A DNA stretch of 61,837 nt, from assembly GCA_937946835.1 (NCBI GenBank), contig CALFAV010000002.1:1-61837 (forward strand), in the 5' to 3' direction. A program made the translations under genes and the position numbers. Every line of letters starts with the position of its first letter. Within the stretch, counting starts at the first letter, position 1. A model generated the notes under the pieces. That model made no database searches. It was not told the origin of the DNA and saw only the letters and a list, made by a program, of their open reading frames with translations. Positions 1 through 7,468 of the stretch are shown here, piece by piece. The stretch is from an uncultured Verrucomicrobiae bacterium. GTDB lineage: Bacteria; Verrucomicrobiota; Verrucomicrobiia; Limisphaerales; J093.

Positions 1-1110
1 CAGCCGATGGTCTTGAACAACGCCGGGCTGGTCGCCGGCATCCACACGACCTACGCCGTCAGCAACCGCATCGTCGTGCCGTGGATCGCCAGCAACACCA
101 CGGCCATGACGCCCCTTCCGTTGCCCACCCAGGGCAATCCCAACACCTGCGTTTTCACGGACCTGAACCAGCACGGCCTGCTGGTCGGCTCCGCGTGGAA
201 GATGGCCACCCCCACCGAGACCACCGCCGTGCGCTGGTATGCCGACCCCGACGGCAACTGGATGGCCGAGGACCTGAACGAGGTCGTGGATGCGGGCGAC
301 TACGTGCTGGACCGCGTGCTGGCCGTCAACGACACCGGCCACCTCATCGTGGCGGCGCACCTGGACGTGGCGGGCCAGCCGCCGCGCACGCTGCTGCTCA
401 CGCCGGATGTGTTGCCGCCGCCCACGGTCGTGAGCCTGCCGCCCGCGAGCCTCACGCCCACCAGCGCCGTGTTGCGCGCGCAAGTCAACGCCTGTGACAC
501 CGCCACGACTGCCTCGTTTCATTGGGGCCTGACGTCGCCTTACTCCGCCACCAATCCCGCCGCCGGCGGCACGCTCACCGGCACCGTGCCCGCGCTCGTC
601 ACCTGCCTCCTCACCAACCTTCAGCCGCACACCACCTACCACTTCCGCGCCCAGGCCCAGAACAGTCAGGGCGCAACCCCCGGCCAGGACGTCGTCTTCA
701 CCACACCCTACGATTACGCCACCTGGGCGGCGGAGAAATTCGGCGCGGCCAGCACCGACGAAACCGTTGCCGGCCCGTGGGCCAATCCGGACGGCGACTT
801 CTGGAACAACGCCGGCGAATTCGCCCTGGGCCTCGAACCGCTGACCGCCGACTCCAGCGTGCTCCAACCGCGCGATGAATCGGGTCGGCTGACGTTGACC
901 TTCACCCATCCGCTGGACCGCGCCGGGATGACGCTGACCTTCGCCGCGTCCACCAACGCCGTCGGGCCGTGGCTGAGCGGCCCGGGCGCGACCGCGCTGG
1001 CGAACCTCACCCGCAACGGCAACCTGGAAACCCTGAGCGTGCGCACCGATTTTCCGGGCACGCCGCCGAGGCAGTTTCTGCGCGTGCAGGTGGAAAGCGC
1101 GCAGCCGTGA
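1..1110 (+). CDS. Exported HAF-like / fibronectin III protein, 5' end outside the window
   Basis: The reading frame is open from base 1, so this is the C-terminal 369 residues of a longer protein; the ATG at 7 is probably internal. The first ~120 residues contain repeats of the form 'LNNAGLVAGI', 'DLNQHGLLVGSAW' and 'AVNDTGHLIVAA', which resemble HAF-type extracellular repeats. A fibronectin type III-like domain follows (about residues 140-235, ending 'TTYHFRAQAQNSQG'). The tail has '[19 protein letters not shown]' and ends 'FLRVQVESAQP', a C-terminal arrangement common in exported verrucomicrobial proteins. Its last ~118 bp are duplicated at 2175-2292. Function is unknown; a secreted or surface protein is inferred. 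Confidence 0.75.
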   Translation, partial: QPMVLNNAGLVAGIHTTYAVSNRIVVPWIASNTTAMTPLPLPTQGNPNTCVFTDLNQHGLLVGSAWKMATPTETTAVRWYADPDGNWMAEDLNEVVDAGDYVLDRVLAVNDTGHLIVAAHLDVAGQPPRTLLLTPDVLPPPTVVSLPPASLTPTSAVLRAQVNACDTATTASFHWGLTSPYSATNPAAGGTLTGTVPALVTCLLTNLQPHTTYHFRAQAQNSQGATPGQDVVFTTPYDYATWAAEKFGAASTDETVAGPWANPDGDFWNNAGEFALGLEPLTADSSVLQPRDESGRLTLTFTHPLDRAGMTLTFAASTNAVGPWLSGPGATALANLTRNGNLETLSVRTDFPGTPPRQFLRVQVESAQP

Positions 1111-1113
1111 ACA
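996..1113 (+). repeat. Direct repeat copy A, 3' end of the exported protein
   Basis: This ~118-bp segment encodes the last 38 residues of the upstream protein plus its stop. It matches 2175-2292 at an offset of 1179 bp with about five mismatches, counted by eye. Confidence 0.85.
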
Positions 1114-1297
1114 GACCCACCTTTGCGAGCACTTCACCCAACTGACAGGCGCGGGCTGCCAATCGGCGGGGAGGTGGAACGGAGCGCAAGATCCAATGCC
1201 GTCGCTGCAGCGGTCAGCGGACCGCCGCAAACTTCTTAGCTGGGACTGAACAGCCGCGCTCTGCCGAGCTGCTGTTCCGCCCAAAGCGCCGGGCCCG

Positions 1298-1804
1298 TTG
1301 CCTCGCCTCGCTCCTTGGCTACTACTGTTGGCGCCGCTACTGGGGTATGCGCTCTACTTCGGGCTGATGTATGTGTGGACGGGGAATGCGTTCGAGGGGT
1401 TCGAGGCGCAGAAGGCGTATCCGAATTCGCCTTCGATCCGGAACATGTTCAACGTGTCGGGGTTTACCCAGGCGCTGCTGAACATTGGCAGCCTGGACGG
1501 GATGAGGGACGGGCTATTGGATCGGGCGTTCTTCGTCCTGGTGCTCTTGGCGTTGCCGGCGGTGTGGCAGTTGAACCGGGTGTGGTTTTGGTACGTCTTG
1601 CCGGCGGGGCTGGTGCCGGCGTTGACCAGTTGGTTCGTGTCGTATCGGCGGTATGTGGTGGTGCTGTTTCCGGTGTTTATCGTGTGGGCACTGTGGCTGG
1701 AGCGGGCCAAGAGCCGCTGGCTGTTCTGGTATTACGTGGGGGTGTTGGCAGCAATGCAGACCTGGGCGGTGAAGCAGTTCGTCAACTTCCACTGGGCGGG
1801 ATGA
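1298..1804 (+). pseudogene. Remnant of a GT-C / PIG-V-like integral membrane protein (C-terminal part)
   Basis: The 168-residue frame opens at a TTG and lacks a credible start. It holds at least four hydrophobic segments and the pattern 'YFGLMYVWTGNAFEGFEAQK' followed much later by 'SYRRYVVVLFPVFIVWA'. This resembles the C-terminal third of PIG-V-type mannosyltransferases or other GT-C polyprenyl-sugar glycosyltransferases. The N-terminal catalytic half is missing, so the gene is probably a fragment. Its codon choice (many tat, gtg, ttg) is less GC-adapted than that of its neighbours, which fits transfer or relaxed selection. It lies in a stretch of other broken genes. A short intact membrane protein cannot be excluded. 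Confidence 0.55.
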
Positions 1805-1811
1805 GGGCGCA

Positions 1812-1868
1812 GGCGGAAGGCGGAGGGCGAAACACAACCCGTGAAACGTGAAGCGTGAGGATTGAAGG
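1812..1868. repeat. Degenerate heptanucleotide direct repeats
   Basis: Two 7-nt periodic runs lie back to back. The first is GGCGGAA, GGCGGAG, GGCGAAA (1812-1832). The second, after an 8-base gap, is GTGAAAC, GTGAAGC, GTGAGGA, TTGAAGG (1841-1868). They sit between the membrane-protein remnant and the pilin fragment and overlap the GTG that opens the pilin frame. A second heptad tract occurs at 54184-54227. Confidence 0.6.
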
Positions 1869-2180
1869 CGGCATCGATTTGGTGAGGGAGCGGCGGCGAG
1901 CGGCTTTCACTTTGATCGAGCTGCTGGTGACGATTGCGATCATCGGGATCTTGGCGGGGTTGGTATTGCCGAGCCTGGGGCGGGCCACGGGGGCGGCCCA
2001 GGGGGCGCGTTACGCCGGCAACCTGCACCAGTTGGGTCTGGCCTGGCAGATGTATGCCGATGAAAGTCACGGCTAGTTGCCATGCAACGCCGACGGGCAG
2101 GACGGGACGGGGGGTGTTCACCAACTGGGTAACCGGCACGATGAGCCGGGCCGCCGACGCCACCAACCCAGCCTGCTGGT
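1855..2180 (+). pseudogene. Broken type IV pilin-like / pseudopilin gene
   Basis: The N-terminus has the prepilin signature 'RRAAFTLIELLVTIAIIGIL' (cleavage before Phe, Glu at mature position 5) and then the helix 'AARYAGNLHQLGLAWQMYADE'-like region of verrucomicrobial pseudopilins. A TAG at 2074-2076 stands where Gln is expected. Past it 'LPCNADGQDGTG' continues in frame. A shift in the G run 2109-2114 moves the reading to 'VFTNWVTGTMSRAADATNPA'. A further one-base loss near 2173 returns to the original frame, giving 'LLVN'. There the pilin sequence ends and joins the duplicated tail at 2175-2292. One stop, two frameshifts and a lost 3' half make it non-functional as a pilin. Confidence 0.75.
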
Positions 2181-2292
2181 GAACCTCACCCGCAACGGCA
2201 ACCTGGAAACCCTGACCGTGCGCACCGATTTCCCCGGCACGCCGCCGAGGCAGTTTCTGCGCGTGCCGGTGGAAAGCGCGCAGCCGTGAACC
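2175..2292 (+). repeat. Direct repeat copy B, orphan 3' end of an exported protein
   Basis: This segment is nearly identical to 996-1113 and encodes the same C-terminal residues ending 'FLRVPVESAQP'. It is joined directly to the pilin remnant. Both parents share 'ctgg-gaac' at the junction, suggesting recombination at microhomology. No intact gene belongs to it. Confidence 0.8.
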
Positions 2293-2411
2293 GCGGGTCA
2301 CATTCGAGAAAGGTTGCCTGTGCAAGCGATACCAAACTCGACAATGGCTCAAACAACACCGGCCAGTTCCGGCGCCAAACATCGGCGTGCGCCCGCGTTG
2401 GCGCGCAGCGT

Positions 2412-2521
2412 CTTGGAGTGCGGCGGTCCGCTGCCGCTTTCGCGCGCCTTGGTCCAAAGCGCCAGAGGCCCGGCGCAGTCCAAAACCTGGTGGTGGCTCC
2501 GGTGCCACTTGGAGTGCGGCG
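2412..2521. repeat. Dispersed-repeat debris with a 14-bp direct repeat
   Basis: The 14-mer 'cttggagtgcggcg' occurs at 2412-2425 and 2508-2521. The surrounding sequence translates to low-complexity Pro/Arg/Ser strings in several frames and shows no gene. I associate motifs of this kind with repetitive intergenic DNA in Verrucomicrobia; that is recollection, not a search. Apart from the repeats I see nothing coding in 2293-2719. Confidence 0.45.
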
Positions 2522-2632
2522 AGCGGAAACCCAGGCGCTCTCGCTCCAGCCGGTGAACAACGCCGGAGAAGCTATACAGGCTTTCTGTCGGCCGTAGCGC
2601 AGGTTTTCAACCCGCCAACCGTTGCCCGCGTC

Positions 2633-2651
2633 CGCCGGCTGGAAGCCGGCG
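2633..2651. repeat. Perfect hairpin repeat (cgccggct-gga-agccggcg)
   Basis: An 8-bp perfect inverted repeat with a 3-nt centre lies downstream of gltX. It shares its '..GGAAGCCG' half with hairpins at 58291-58308 and 58328-58344, so it may belong to a REP-like family. It has no T-tract, so a terminator role is doubtful. Confidence 0.45.
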
Positions 2652-2719
2652 CTCCGGCCGTCCTGGCTGCTGCCCGCTACGGCAATCAAGCCGGTTGCCG
2701 CTACCGCTCCCCGTCGGCG

Positions 2720-4093
2720 CTACGGTGAAGCGGGCGAGCCGGCGGATGCCGGGATCGTCTGCAACGCCGCATCGAGTCGGGCCAGGGTTTCCTTGCGGCC
2801 GAGGACCTCCATCAAGTGATACAAGCTGGGGCCGCTGCTGCGACCGGTGCAGGCCAGGCGCACCGGGTGAACAAGCACGGCGGGTTTGACGCCCAATTCC
2901 GCTGCGGTGGTCTTGAGGCAGGCCTCGAGCGCCGCGGCGTCGAAGGATTCGACCCGGGTCAGGGCGTCCCGCAATCGTTGGAGCCGCGGCCGATTTTCCG
3001 GGGTGAAATGTTTCGCCGCCGCCCCGGCGTCGTAGCCGGTGACGCCGGTGAAGTAGAACCCGCCGTAGGCCGGCAGCTCGGTCAGGGTGCGCAACTTGCC
3101 GCGGCAGGTGTCCAGCGCGGCCCGGACGTAGGCGGGTGGGAAGCGGTCGGGGTCCAGGCCCGCCCGGCGCAGGGTCTGCAGGGCCAGGGCGTCAAACCGC
3201 TCGGGGGGAAGCGCGCGCAGGTACTCGCCGTTCATCCACTGGAGCTTGGTCAGGTCAAACCGCGCGTTGTGGCGCTGGACCCGGGACAGGTCGAACCGCT
3301 CGATGAGTTCGGCCACCGTGAACAGCTCGCGGTCCTCTTTGGGCGACCAGCCCAGCAGCACCAGGTAGTTGACCAGCGCTTCGGGCAGATAGGCCTCCTC
3401 CATGTAGGTGGTCAGTGAGGCGCCCACGTCGCGCTTGCTCATCTTCGAGCCGTCGGGGTTGAGGATGAGCGGGATGTGGGCATAGCGGGGCGGCTCGGCG
3501 CCAAGGGCGCGGAACAGGGCCAGGTGCTTGGCCGTGTTGCTCAAATGGTCCTCGCCGCGGATGACATGGGTGATGCCCATCTCGAGGTCGTCCACCACGT
3601 TGACCAGGTGGAACACCGGTTGGCCGTCCGAGCGCACGAGGATGAAGTCCGGGTCCTGCGCCTCGCGGTCGGTGAGTTCCCGGCGGACCCGGCCCACAAT
3701 CAGGTCCTCGATCTCCACCGGCTCGCGGGTCATGCGGAACTTGATGGCCCCGTCGTCCTCGTACGCCAGCCCGCGGGCGAGCAGCCGCTCCACGTGGCGC
3801 TGGTAAATGGCGCGGCGCTGGGATTGGAAGTACGGGCCGCGCTCGCCCTTCGAGGGGCCGGCGGGGTCACTGGTCAGCGGGCCTTCGTCCCAGTCCAGCC
3901 CCAGCCAGCGCAGGCCGTTGAGGATGACCTCCACCGCCGGTCCGGTGTTGCGCGCGGTGTCCGTGTCCTCGATGCGGAGGATGAAGGCGCCGCCGGTGTG
4001 GCGGGCGTACAGCCAGTTGAACAGCGCGGTGCGCGCGCCGCCGATGTGGAGGAAACCGGTGGGGCTGGGGGCAAAACGGACACGGACCTTCAT
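2720..4093 (-). CDS. gltX: Glutamyl-tRNA synthetase
   Basis: This cytosolic class I synthetase charges tRNA-Glu. The 457-residue product begins with the Rossmann signature '[20 protein letters not shown]' (HIGH motif as HIGG, residues 16-19) and has KMSKR at 217-221. '[14 protein letters not shown]' is the usual active-site segment. Between 'ARGLAYED' (~residue 112) and 'AIKFRM' only a few residues remain where bacterial GluRS normally has a longer insert with Cys-rich 'YCYC' sequence, so that insert is missing. The start ATG overlaps the purQ stop (ATGA, 4090-4093), indicating translational coupling in purS-purQ-gltX. Identity is certain; whether it is discriminating or also charges tRNA-Gln cannot be told here. 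Confidence 0.95.
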   Translation of the reverse strand: MKVRVRFAPSPTGFLHIGGARTALFNWLYARHTGGAFILRIEDTDTARNTGPAVEVILNGLRWLGLDWDEGPLTSDPAGPSKGERGPYFQSQRRAIYQRHVERLLARGLAYEDDGAIKFRMTREPVEIEDLIVGRVRRELTDREAQDPDFILVRSDGQPVFHLVNVVDDLEMGITHVIRGEDHLSNTAKHLALFRALGAEPPRYAHIPLILNPDGSKMSKRDVGASLTTYMEEAYLPEALVNYLVLLGWSPKEDRELFTVAELIERFDLSRVQRHNARFDLTKLQWMNGEYLRALPPERFDALALQTLRRAGLDPDRFPPAYVRAALDTCRGKLRTLTELPAYGGFYFTGVTGYDAGAAAKHFTPENRPRLQRLRDALTRVESFDAAALEACLKTTAAELGVKPAVLVHPVRLACTGRSSGPSLYHLMEVLGRKETLARLDAALQTIPASAGSPASP

Positions 4094-4851
4094 GAGCGGG
4101 CAACGGGAGCGGGCGCGCTGGCGGGCGGCGACGGCAGCGACGGGGAGGTGTTCCGGAGGGGCCGTTCGGCCAGGGCCGCGATCATGCTTTCAAAGATGAA
4201 CCGGCCGTCGGTGCTGCCCAGGATGGCCTCACAGGCGCGGTCCGGGTGGGGCATCAGGCCGGCGACGTTGCCGGCGGTGTTGCAGATGCCGGCGATGTGG
4301 AGCAGCGAGCCGTTGGGATTGGCGCGCTCGGTCACCTCGCCCGTGGCCGAGCAGTACTGCCAGAGAATCTGGCCGTGCGCCCGCAGTTCCGACAGCGTGG
4401 CCTCGTCGGCAAAGTAGCATCCTTCGCCGTGGGCAATGGGAATTTTCAGGAGCCGGTCCCGCGGGATGGCCCGGGTGAAGGGCGTGTCGAATCGCGCGGT
4501 TTTCAGAAACACCGGTTCGCAGCGGAACTGGAGCGAGCGGTTGCGGATGAGCGCGCCGGGCAGCAGGCCGGCCTCGCAGAGGATTTGAAACCCGTTGCAG
4601 ATGCCCAGCACCAGGCCGCCGGCGGCCGCAAAGCGCTGGACCGCCTGCATGACCGGGCTGAAGCGCGCGATGGCCCCGCAGCGCAGGTAGTCGCCGTAGC
4701 TGAACCCGCCGGGGATGATGACCGCGTCGGCGGCGCCCAGCGTGTTGTCCTTGTGCCAGCGCAGTTCCGCCGTGTGCCCGAGCACGCGCACGGCGTGCAC
4801 GCAGTCCTGGTCGCAGTTCGAGGCGGGAAATTGCAGAACGGCGAAGTGCAT
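4090..4851 (-). CDS. purQ: Phosphoribosylformylglycinamidine synthase, glutaminase subunit
   Basis: PurQ releases ammonia from glutamine for the FGAM synthase step of purine synthesis, working with PurS and PurL. The class I amidotransferase triad is visible: Cys85 in 'LGICNGFQ', and His202 and Glu208 in 'PHPDRACE'. '[14 protein letters not shown]' is typical of PurQ. The 253-residue protein ends in a ~28-residue Pro/Ser/Ala-rich tail beyond the catalytic fold. The frame is open further upstream, but the ATG at 4851 gives the standard N-terminus '[16 protein letters not shown]'. It follows purS by 20 bases and overlaps gltX by 4. PurL is not in the window. Confidence 0.95.
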   Translation of the reverse strand: MHFAVLQFPASNCDQDCVHAVRVLGHTAELRWHKDNTLGAADAVIIPGGFSYGDYLRCGAIARFSPVMQAVQRFAAAGGLVLGICNGFQILCEAGLLPGALIRNRSLQFRCEPVFLKTARFDTPFTRAIPRDRLLKIPIAHGEGCYFADEATLSELRAHGQILWQYCSATGEVTERANPNGSLLHIAGICNTAGNVAGLMPHPDRACEAILGSTDGRFIFESMIAALAERPLRNTSPSLPSPPASAPAPVARS

Positions 4852-4871
4852 CGCAACAACGGGCCGGATGC

Positions 4872-5114
4872 TCAGTCGAGAATTTCGAGGTGGTAGTCCT
4901 CGATGACCGGGTTGCTCAGGAACCGGTGGCAGGCCTCGTCCAGTTGCCGGCGCGCGGTCTCCCGGTCCCCCTCGGCCAACTCCACCTCGATAAATTTCCC
5001 CACCCGGACTTCGGTAATGCCGGTGTAGCCCAGATGTTCGAGGGCCCCCCGGACGGTCTTGCCCTGGGGGTCGAGCACCGCCTTTTTGGGCAGGATGATG
5101 ATGTGGGCTTTCAT
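4872..5114 (-). CDS. purS: Phosphoribosylformylglycinamidine synthase subunit PurS
   Basis: This 80-residue subunit bridges PurQ and PurL in the three-part FGAM synthase. The protein starts '[20 protein letters not shown]', has the central '[15 protein letters not shown]' strand-helix region, and ends '[13 protein letters not shown]', all standard. The frame is open upstream, but the ATG at 5114 matches the family start. It is the first gene of purS-purQ-gltX on the minus strand. The 138-bp spacer to the divergent gene at 5253 must hold its promoter; I could not pick a convincing one. Confidence 0.93.
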   Translation of the reverse strand: MKAHIIILPKKAVLDPQGKTVRGALEHLGYTGITEVRVGKFIEVELAEGDRETARRQLDEACHRFLSNPVIEDYHLEILD

Positions 5115-5252
5115 GACTCCAACCGCGTGCGCGGTCGCGGCGGATGTTGCGAGCCGGCTCCGTGCGTGGCCAGCCAAAAGCGGTGCGCGCGCCGAACGAA
5201 AAAAAGTCTGGCCGCCCGCCCGGGGCCGCTGCAAGTTCCCCCCGGGTTTTCC

Positions 5253-7070
5253 ATGCCAACCACCATGCACCACCTTGTTTGCTTCGCCTCTCGCGGCCCG
5301 GGTTTGGGCTGGAAGGACCGCGTCCGCACCTTTTCCAGCGGGCTGTTTTTGATGCTGTGCGCGGGCGCTCGAGTTGCCCTTGGCCAGGCACCCCAACTGG
5401 TGTCTTCGGACCCGGCCAACAACGCGACCGGCGTGCCCCTGGACGCGCCCCTGGTGTTCACGTTCGACCGGGCGATGAATTCCGACGTTCCGCTGGTGCC
5501 CACGGTACCCGGTCTGATTGTGGGCAACATCGAATTCGAGCCGGCGGGGGCGGTGTTCGTCACGGGCACCTGGAGCGCCGACAAGCGCGTGTTAACCTGC
5601 GAGCCGTTGGACGGCTGGCCCCCGTCCACCGCGATCACCTGGCGGCTGAACCCGCCGGGGACGATTTTTCCCCTGGCCAGTGCCGACGGGATGCCGCTGG
5701 CCACAGTCAGCGGCCGGTTCACCACCGGGGCGGGCGGCGGAGGCGGCGGGGCGGCGCCGGTATTGATCGCGGTGATCCCGGCCGACGGCGCCCTCGGGGT
5801 GCCGGTGACGACCACGGTCACGTTCATCTTTGATCGCCCGATGAAGCGAACCACCGGATTGTCCGGCGCCATTCGCTGGGCGGGGAACGGCCTGGACCCG
5901 GAACGGTTCAGTTACACCTGGAGCGCTGACGGGCAAACGCTGACGGCGGACTATGCCGGGGACCTGCCGGCGTCAACCCCGATCTCCTGGCGGCTGAACC
6001 CCGCGGGCGCGACGGTTTTGCTCGAAAGCGCCGAAAACGTCCCGTTGCCCGAGGACACTTACCGGGGGGTGTTCGTGACCGGTTCGGCGGGCGGGGGCGG
6101 CGGGTGCCGGCCGGATGGTTTGCCGGAGACTTGGGGCGGTTACAGCCTCTTCAAGTCCGGCTCGTACGTTCAGACCACCGCGGCGGATCCGCAGCCCGCA
6201 CCCGAAAACCCCGTCCAGTTCGGGGCCTTTGTCTCCAGCCCGCGCAACGGGCCGCTGGCCACCGCCGGGTCGGTTACCCTGCCCAACGGGACCCAAAAGA
6301 CCCTCAGCGCCGCCCCGTTCGGGGGGTATCTGGCTTTTTACGAGGATTTCACCAACAGTGCGGCGTTGGATGCCGCCTATCCGGCCGGTACCTACACCCT
6401 GCGCTTCACCCAGAGCGGTCAGCCGGAACGGCAGATCAGTCTGCCCATGCCCGCCAGCGCCCCGCCGGTTCCCAAAATCGCCAACTACGACGCGGCACAG
6501 ACGATCAACCCGGCGCTCGATTTCACCCTGCAATGGAACACCTTCACGGGCGCCGCCGGTCTTGACTCGATCAGCCTGAGCATCGTCGAAACCAATCTCT
6601 CGGGCGAAACCGTGGTCTTCCAAGCGCCGGACATGTGTGTGCCGCGGGAACTGCCGGTCACCTCGACCTCCATTGTGATCCCCGCCGGCACCCTCCAAGC
6701 CAACCGCACCTATCAGGCCTCGCTCACCTTCAGCAAGCTGGGATATGCCGCGACCAATGCCGTGCCCGACATGGCCGGCGCGGCCGGGATCACCCGGACC
6801 ACGGAGTTTACCTTGCGCACCAGTGGCGGGGCGGTGGTCGGGGTGCCGGCGCGGTTCACGGGCTACCGGCGGTTGCCCAACGGGCAGATCGAGCTGACCT
6901 TCCTCGGCACCCCGGCCCACCCGTACACCTGGCAACGGGCGACTTCCCTGTCAGCCCGCGACTGGACCAGCGCCGGCACCGTAACCACCGATGCCACGGG
7001 CCGCGGCGTTTTTACGGACACCCCCGGTGGGCCGTCCGCAGTGCGATTTTACCGGGCCGTGACCAATTGA
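5253..7070 (+). CDS. Exported protein with two Ig-like (Big_5 type) domains
   Basis: The 605-residue product starts at ATG 5253 (a second ATG lies at 5265), with a long signal sequence whose hydrophobic part is '[19 protein letters not shown]'. Two similar ~110-residue domains follow: '[20 protein letters not shown]' with 'FDRAMN', and '[20 protein letters not shown]' with 'FDRPMK'. Both match the Ig-like fold found in SbsA and many surface proteins. Each is followed by a Gly-rich linker (GAGGGGGG, GGGGG). The central part is unrecognised. The C-terminus ('[20 protein letters not shown]', ending 'AVRFYRAV') is a beta-rich tail common in verrucomicrobial exported proteins. Function is unknown; cell-surface or secreted location is inferred. 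Confidence 0.8.
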   Translation: MPTTMHHLVCFASRGPGLGWKDRVRTFSSGLFLMLCAGARVALGQAPQLVSSDPANNATGVPLDAPLVFTFDRAMNSDVPLVPTVPGLIVGNIEFEPAGAVFVTGTWSADKRVLTCEPLDGWPPSTAITWRLNPPGTIFPLASADGMPLATVSGRFTTGAGGGGGGAAPVLIAVIPADGALGVPVTTTVTFIFDRPMKRTTGLSGAIRWAGNGLDPERFSYTWSADGQTLTADYAGDLPASTPISWRLNPAGATVLLESAENVPLPEDTYRGVFVTGSAGGGGGCRPDGLPETWGGYSLFKSGSYVQTTAADPQPAPENPVQFGAFVSSPRNGPLATAGSVTLPNGTQKTLSAAPFGGYLAFYEDFTNSAALDAAYPAGTYTLRFTQSGQPERQISLPMPASAPPVPKIANYDAAQTINPALDFTLQWNTFTGAAGLDSISLSIVETNLSGETVVFQAPDMCVPRELPVTSTSIVIPAGTLQANRTYQASLTFSKLGYAATNAVPDMAGAAGITRTTEFTLRTSGGAVVGVPARFTGYRRLPNGQIELTFLGTPAHPYTWQRATSLSARDWTSAGTVTTDATGRGVFTDTPGGPSAVRFYRAVTN

Positions 7071-7164
7071 GGCGGATGCCTTTGGACGCCCCAAAGTCCT
7101 GCGCCCGAACCACAATTGGGCTGTAATCCACGACTGGTTTTGAGACCCAGTGCTGACCTACCAA

Positions 7165-7232
7165 ACGGGTCGGGAAAACTCGACCACTTTACCCGTCCAC
7201 CACCGGGCTTTGAGTCGGAGGATTCGACCGGT
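7165..7232 (+). other. Two nested hairpins upstream of nrdJ
   Basis: ACGGGT (7165-7170) pairs with ACCCGT (7191-7196), enclosing an alternative GGTCG/CGACC stem. Next, ACCG (7202-7205) pairs with CGGT (7229-7232), enclosing GTCG/CGAC (7214-7217, 7225-7228). The two structures resemble each other. They lie upstream of both candidate nrdJ promoters, so they belong to a longer leader, a small RNA, or the end of the upstream transcript. The rest of 7071-7287 shows nothing I recognise. Confidence 0.3.
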
Positions 7233-7287
7233 TAAGCGCTTGGCAGGCAGGCACTACCGAACCACGCAAAAAAATCGAAAAAAGTCC

Positions 7288-7315
7288 TTGTCGCCACAAC
7301 AGATTGTACTAGGTT
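7288..7315 (+). promoter_or_regulatory. Candidate distal nrdJ promoter
   Basis: TTGTCG (7288-7293), a 16-bp spacer and TAGGTT (7310-7315) lie in an unusually AT-rich stretch. The -10 matches the TAGnnT form seen elsewhere in the window. Confidence 0.4.
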
Positions 7316-7396
7316 GCCCAACCACACCCAACTAAATGGGGTTGGCCGGTGCCGGAAATTGATGAATCGGCGGCCCCAGGTCAGGCGGGTGGAGAC

Positions 7397-7426
7397 TTTA
7401 CGGCGGTTCTCAAGAACCGGTTAGCC
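7397..7426 (+). promoter_or_regulatory. Candidate proximal nrdJ promoter with LexA-like palindrome
   Basis: TTTACG (7397-7402), an 18-bp spacer and TTAGCC (7421-7426) precede the ATG at 7469. The spacer contains the palindrome CGGTTC-TCAA-GAACCG (7404-7419). Its GTTC-N4-GAAC core matches the TGTTC-N4-GAACA motif reported for verrucomicrobial LexA except at the outer bases. SOS control of nrdJ is inference. Confidence 0.4.
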
Positions 7427-7468
7427 ACGGCCAGTAAAAACCAACAAACCACGACCCACCTTGCAGCC

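Noticed and set aside
2290..2720. Several 80-170 residue frames between the duplicated tail and gltX
   Set aside because: All are low-complexity translations of repeat sequence in overlapping frames without start signals.
7071..7348. Cobalamin riboswitch upstream of the B12-dependent reductase
   Set aside because: The conserved B12-box and core segments could not be found; only unspecific nested hairpins are present.
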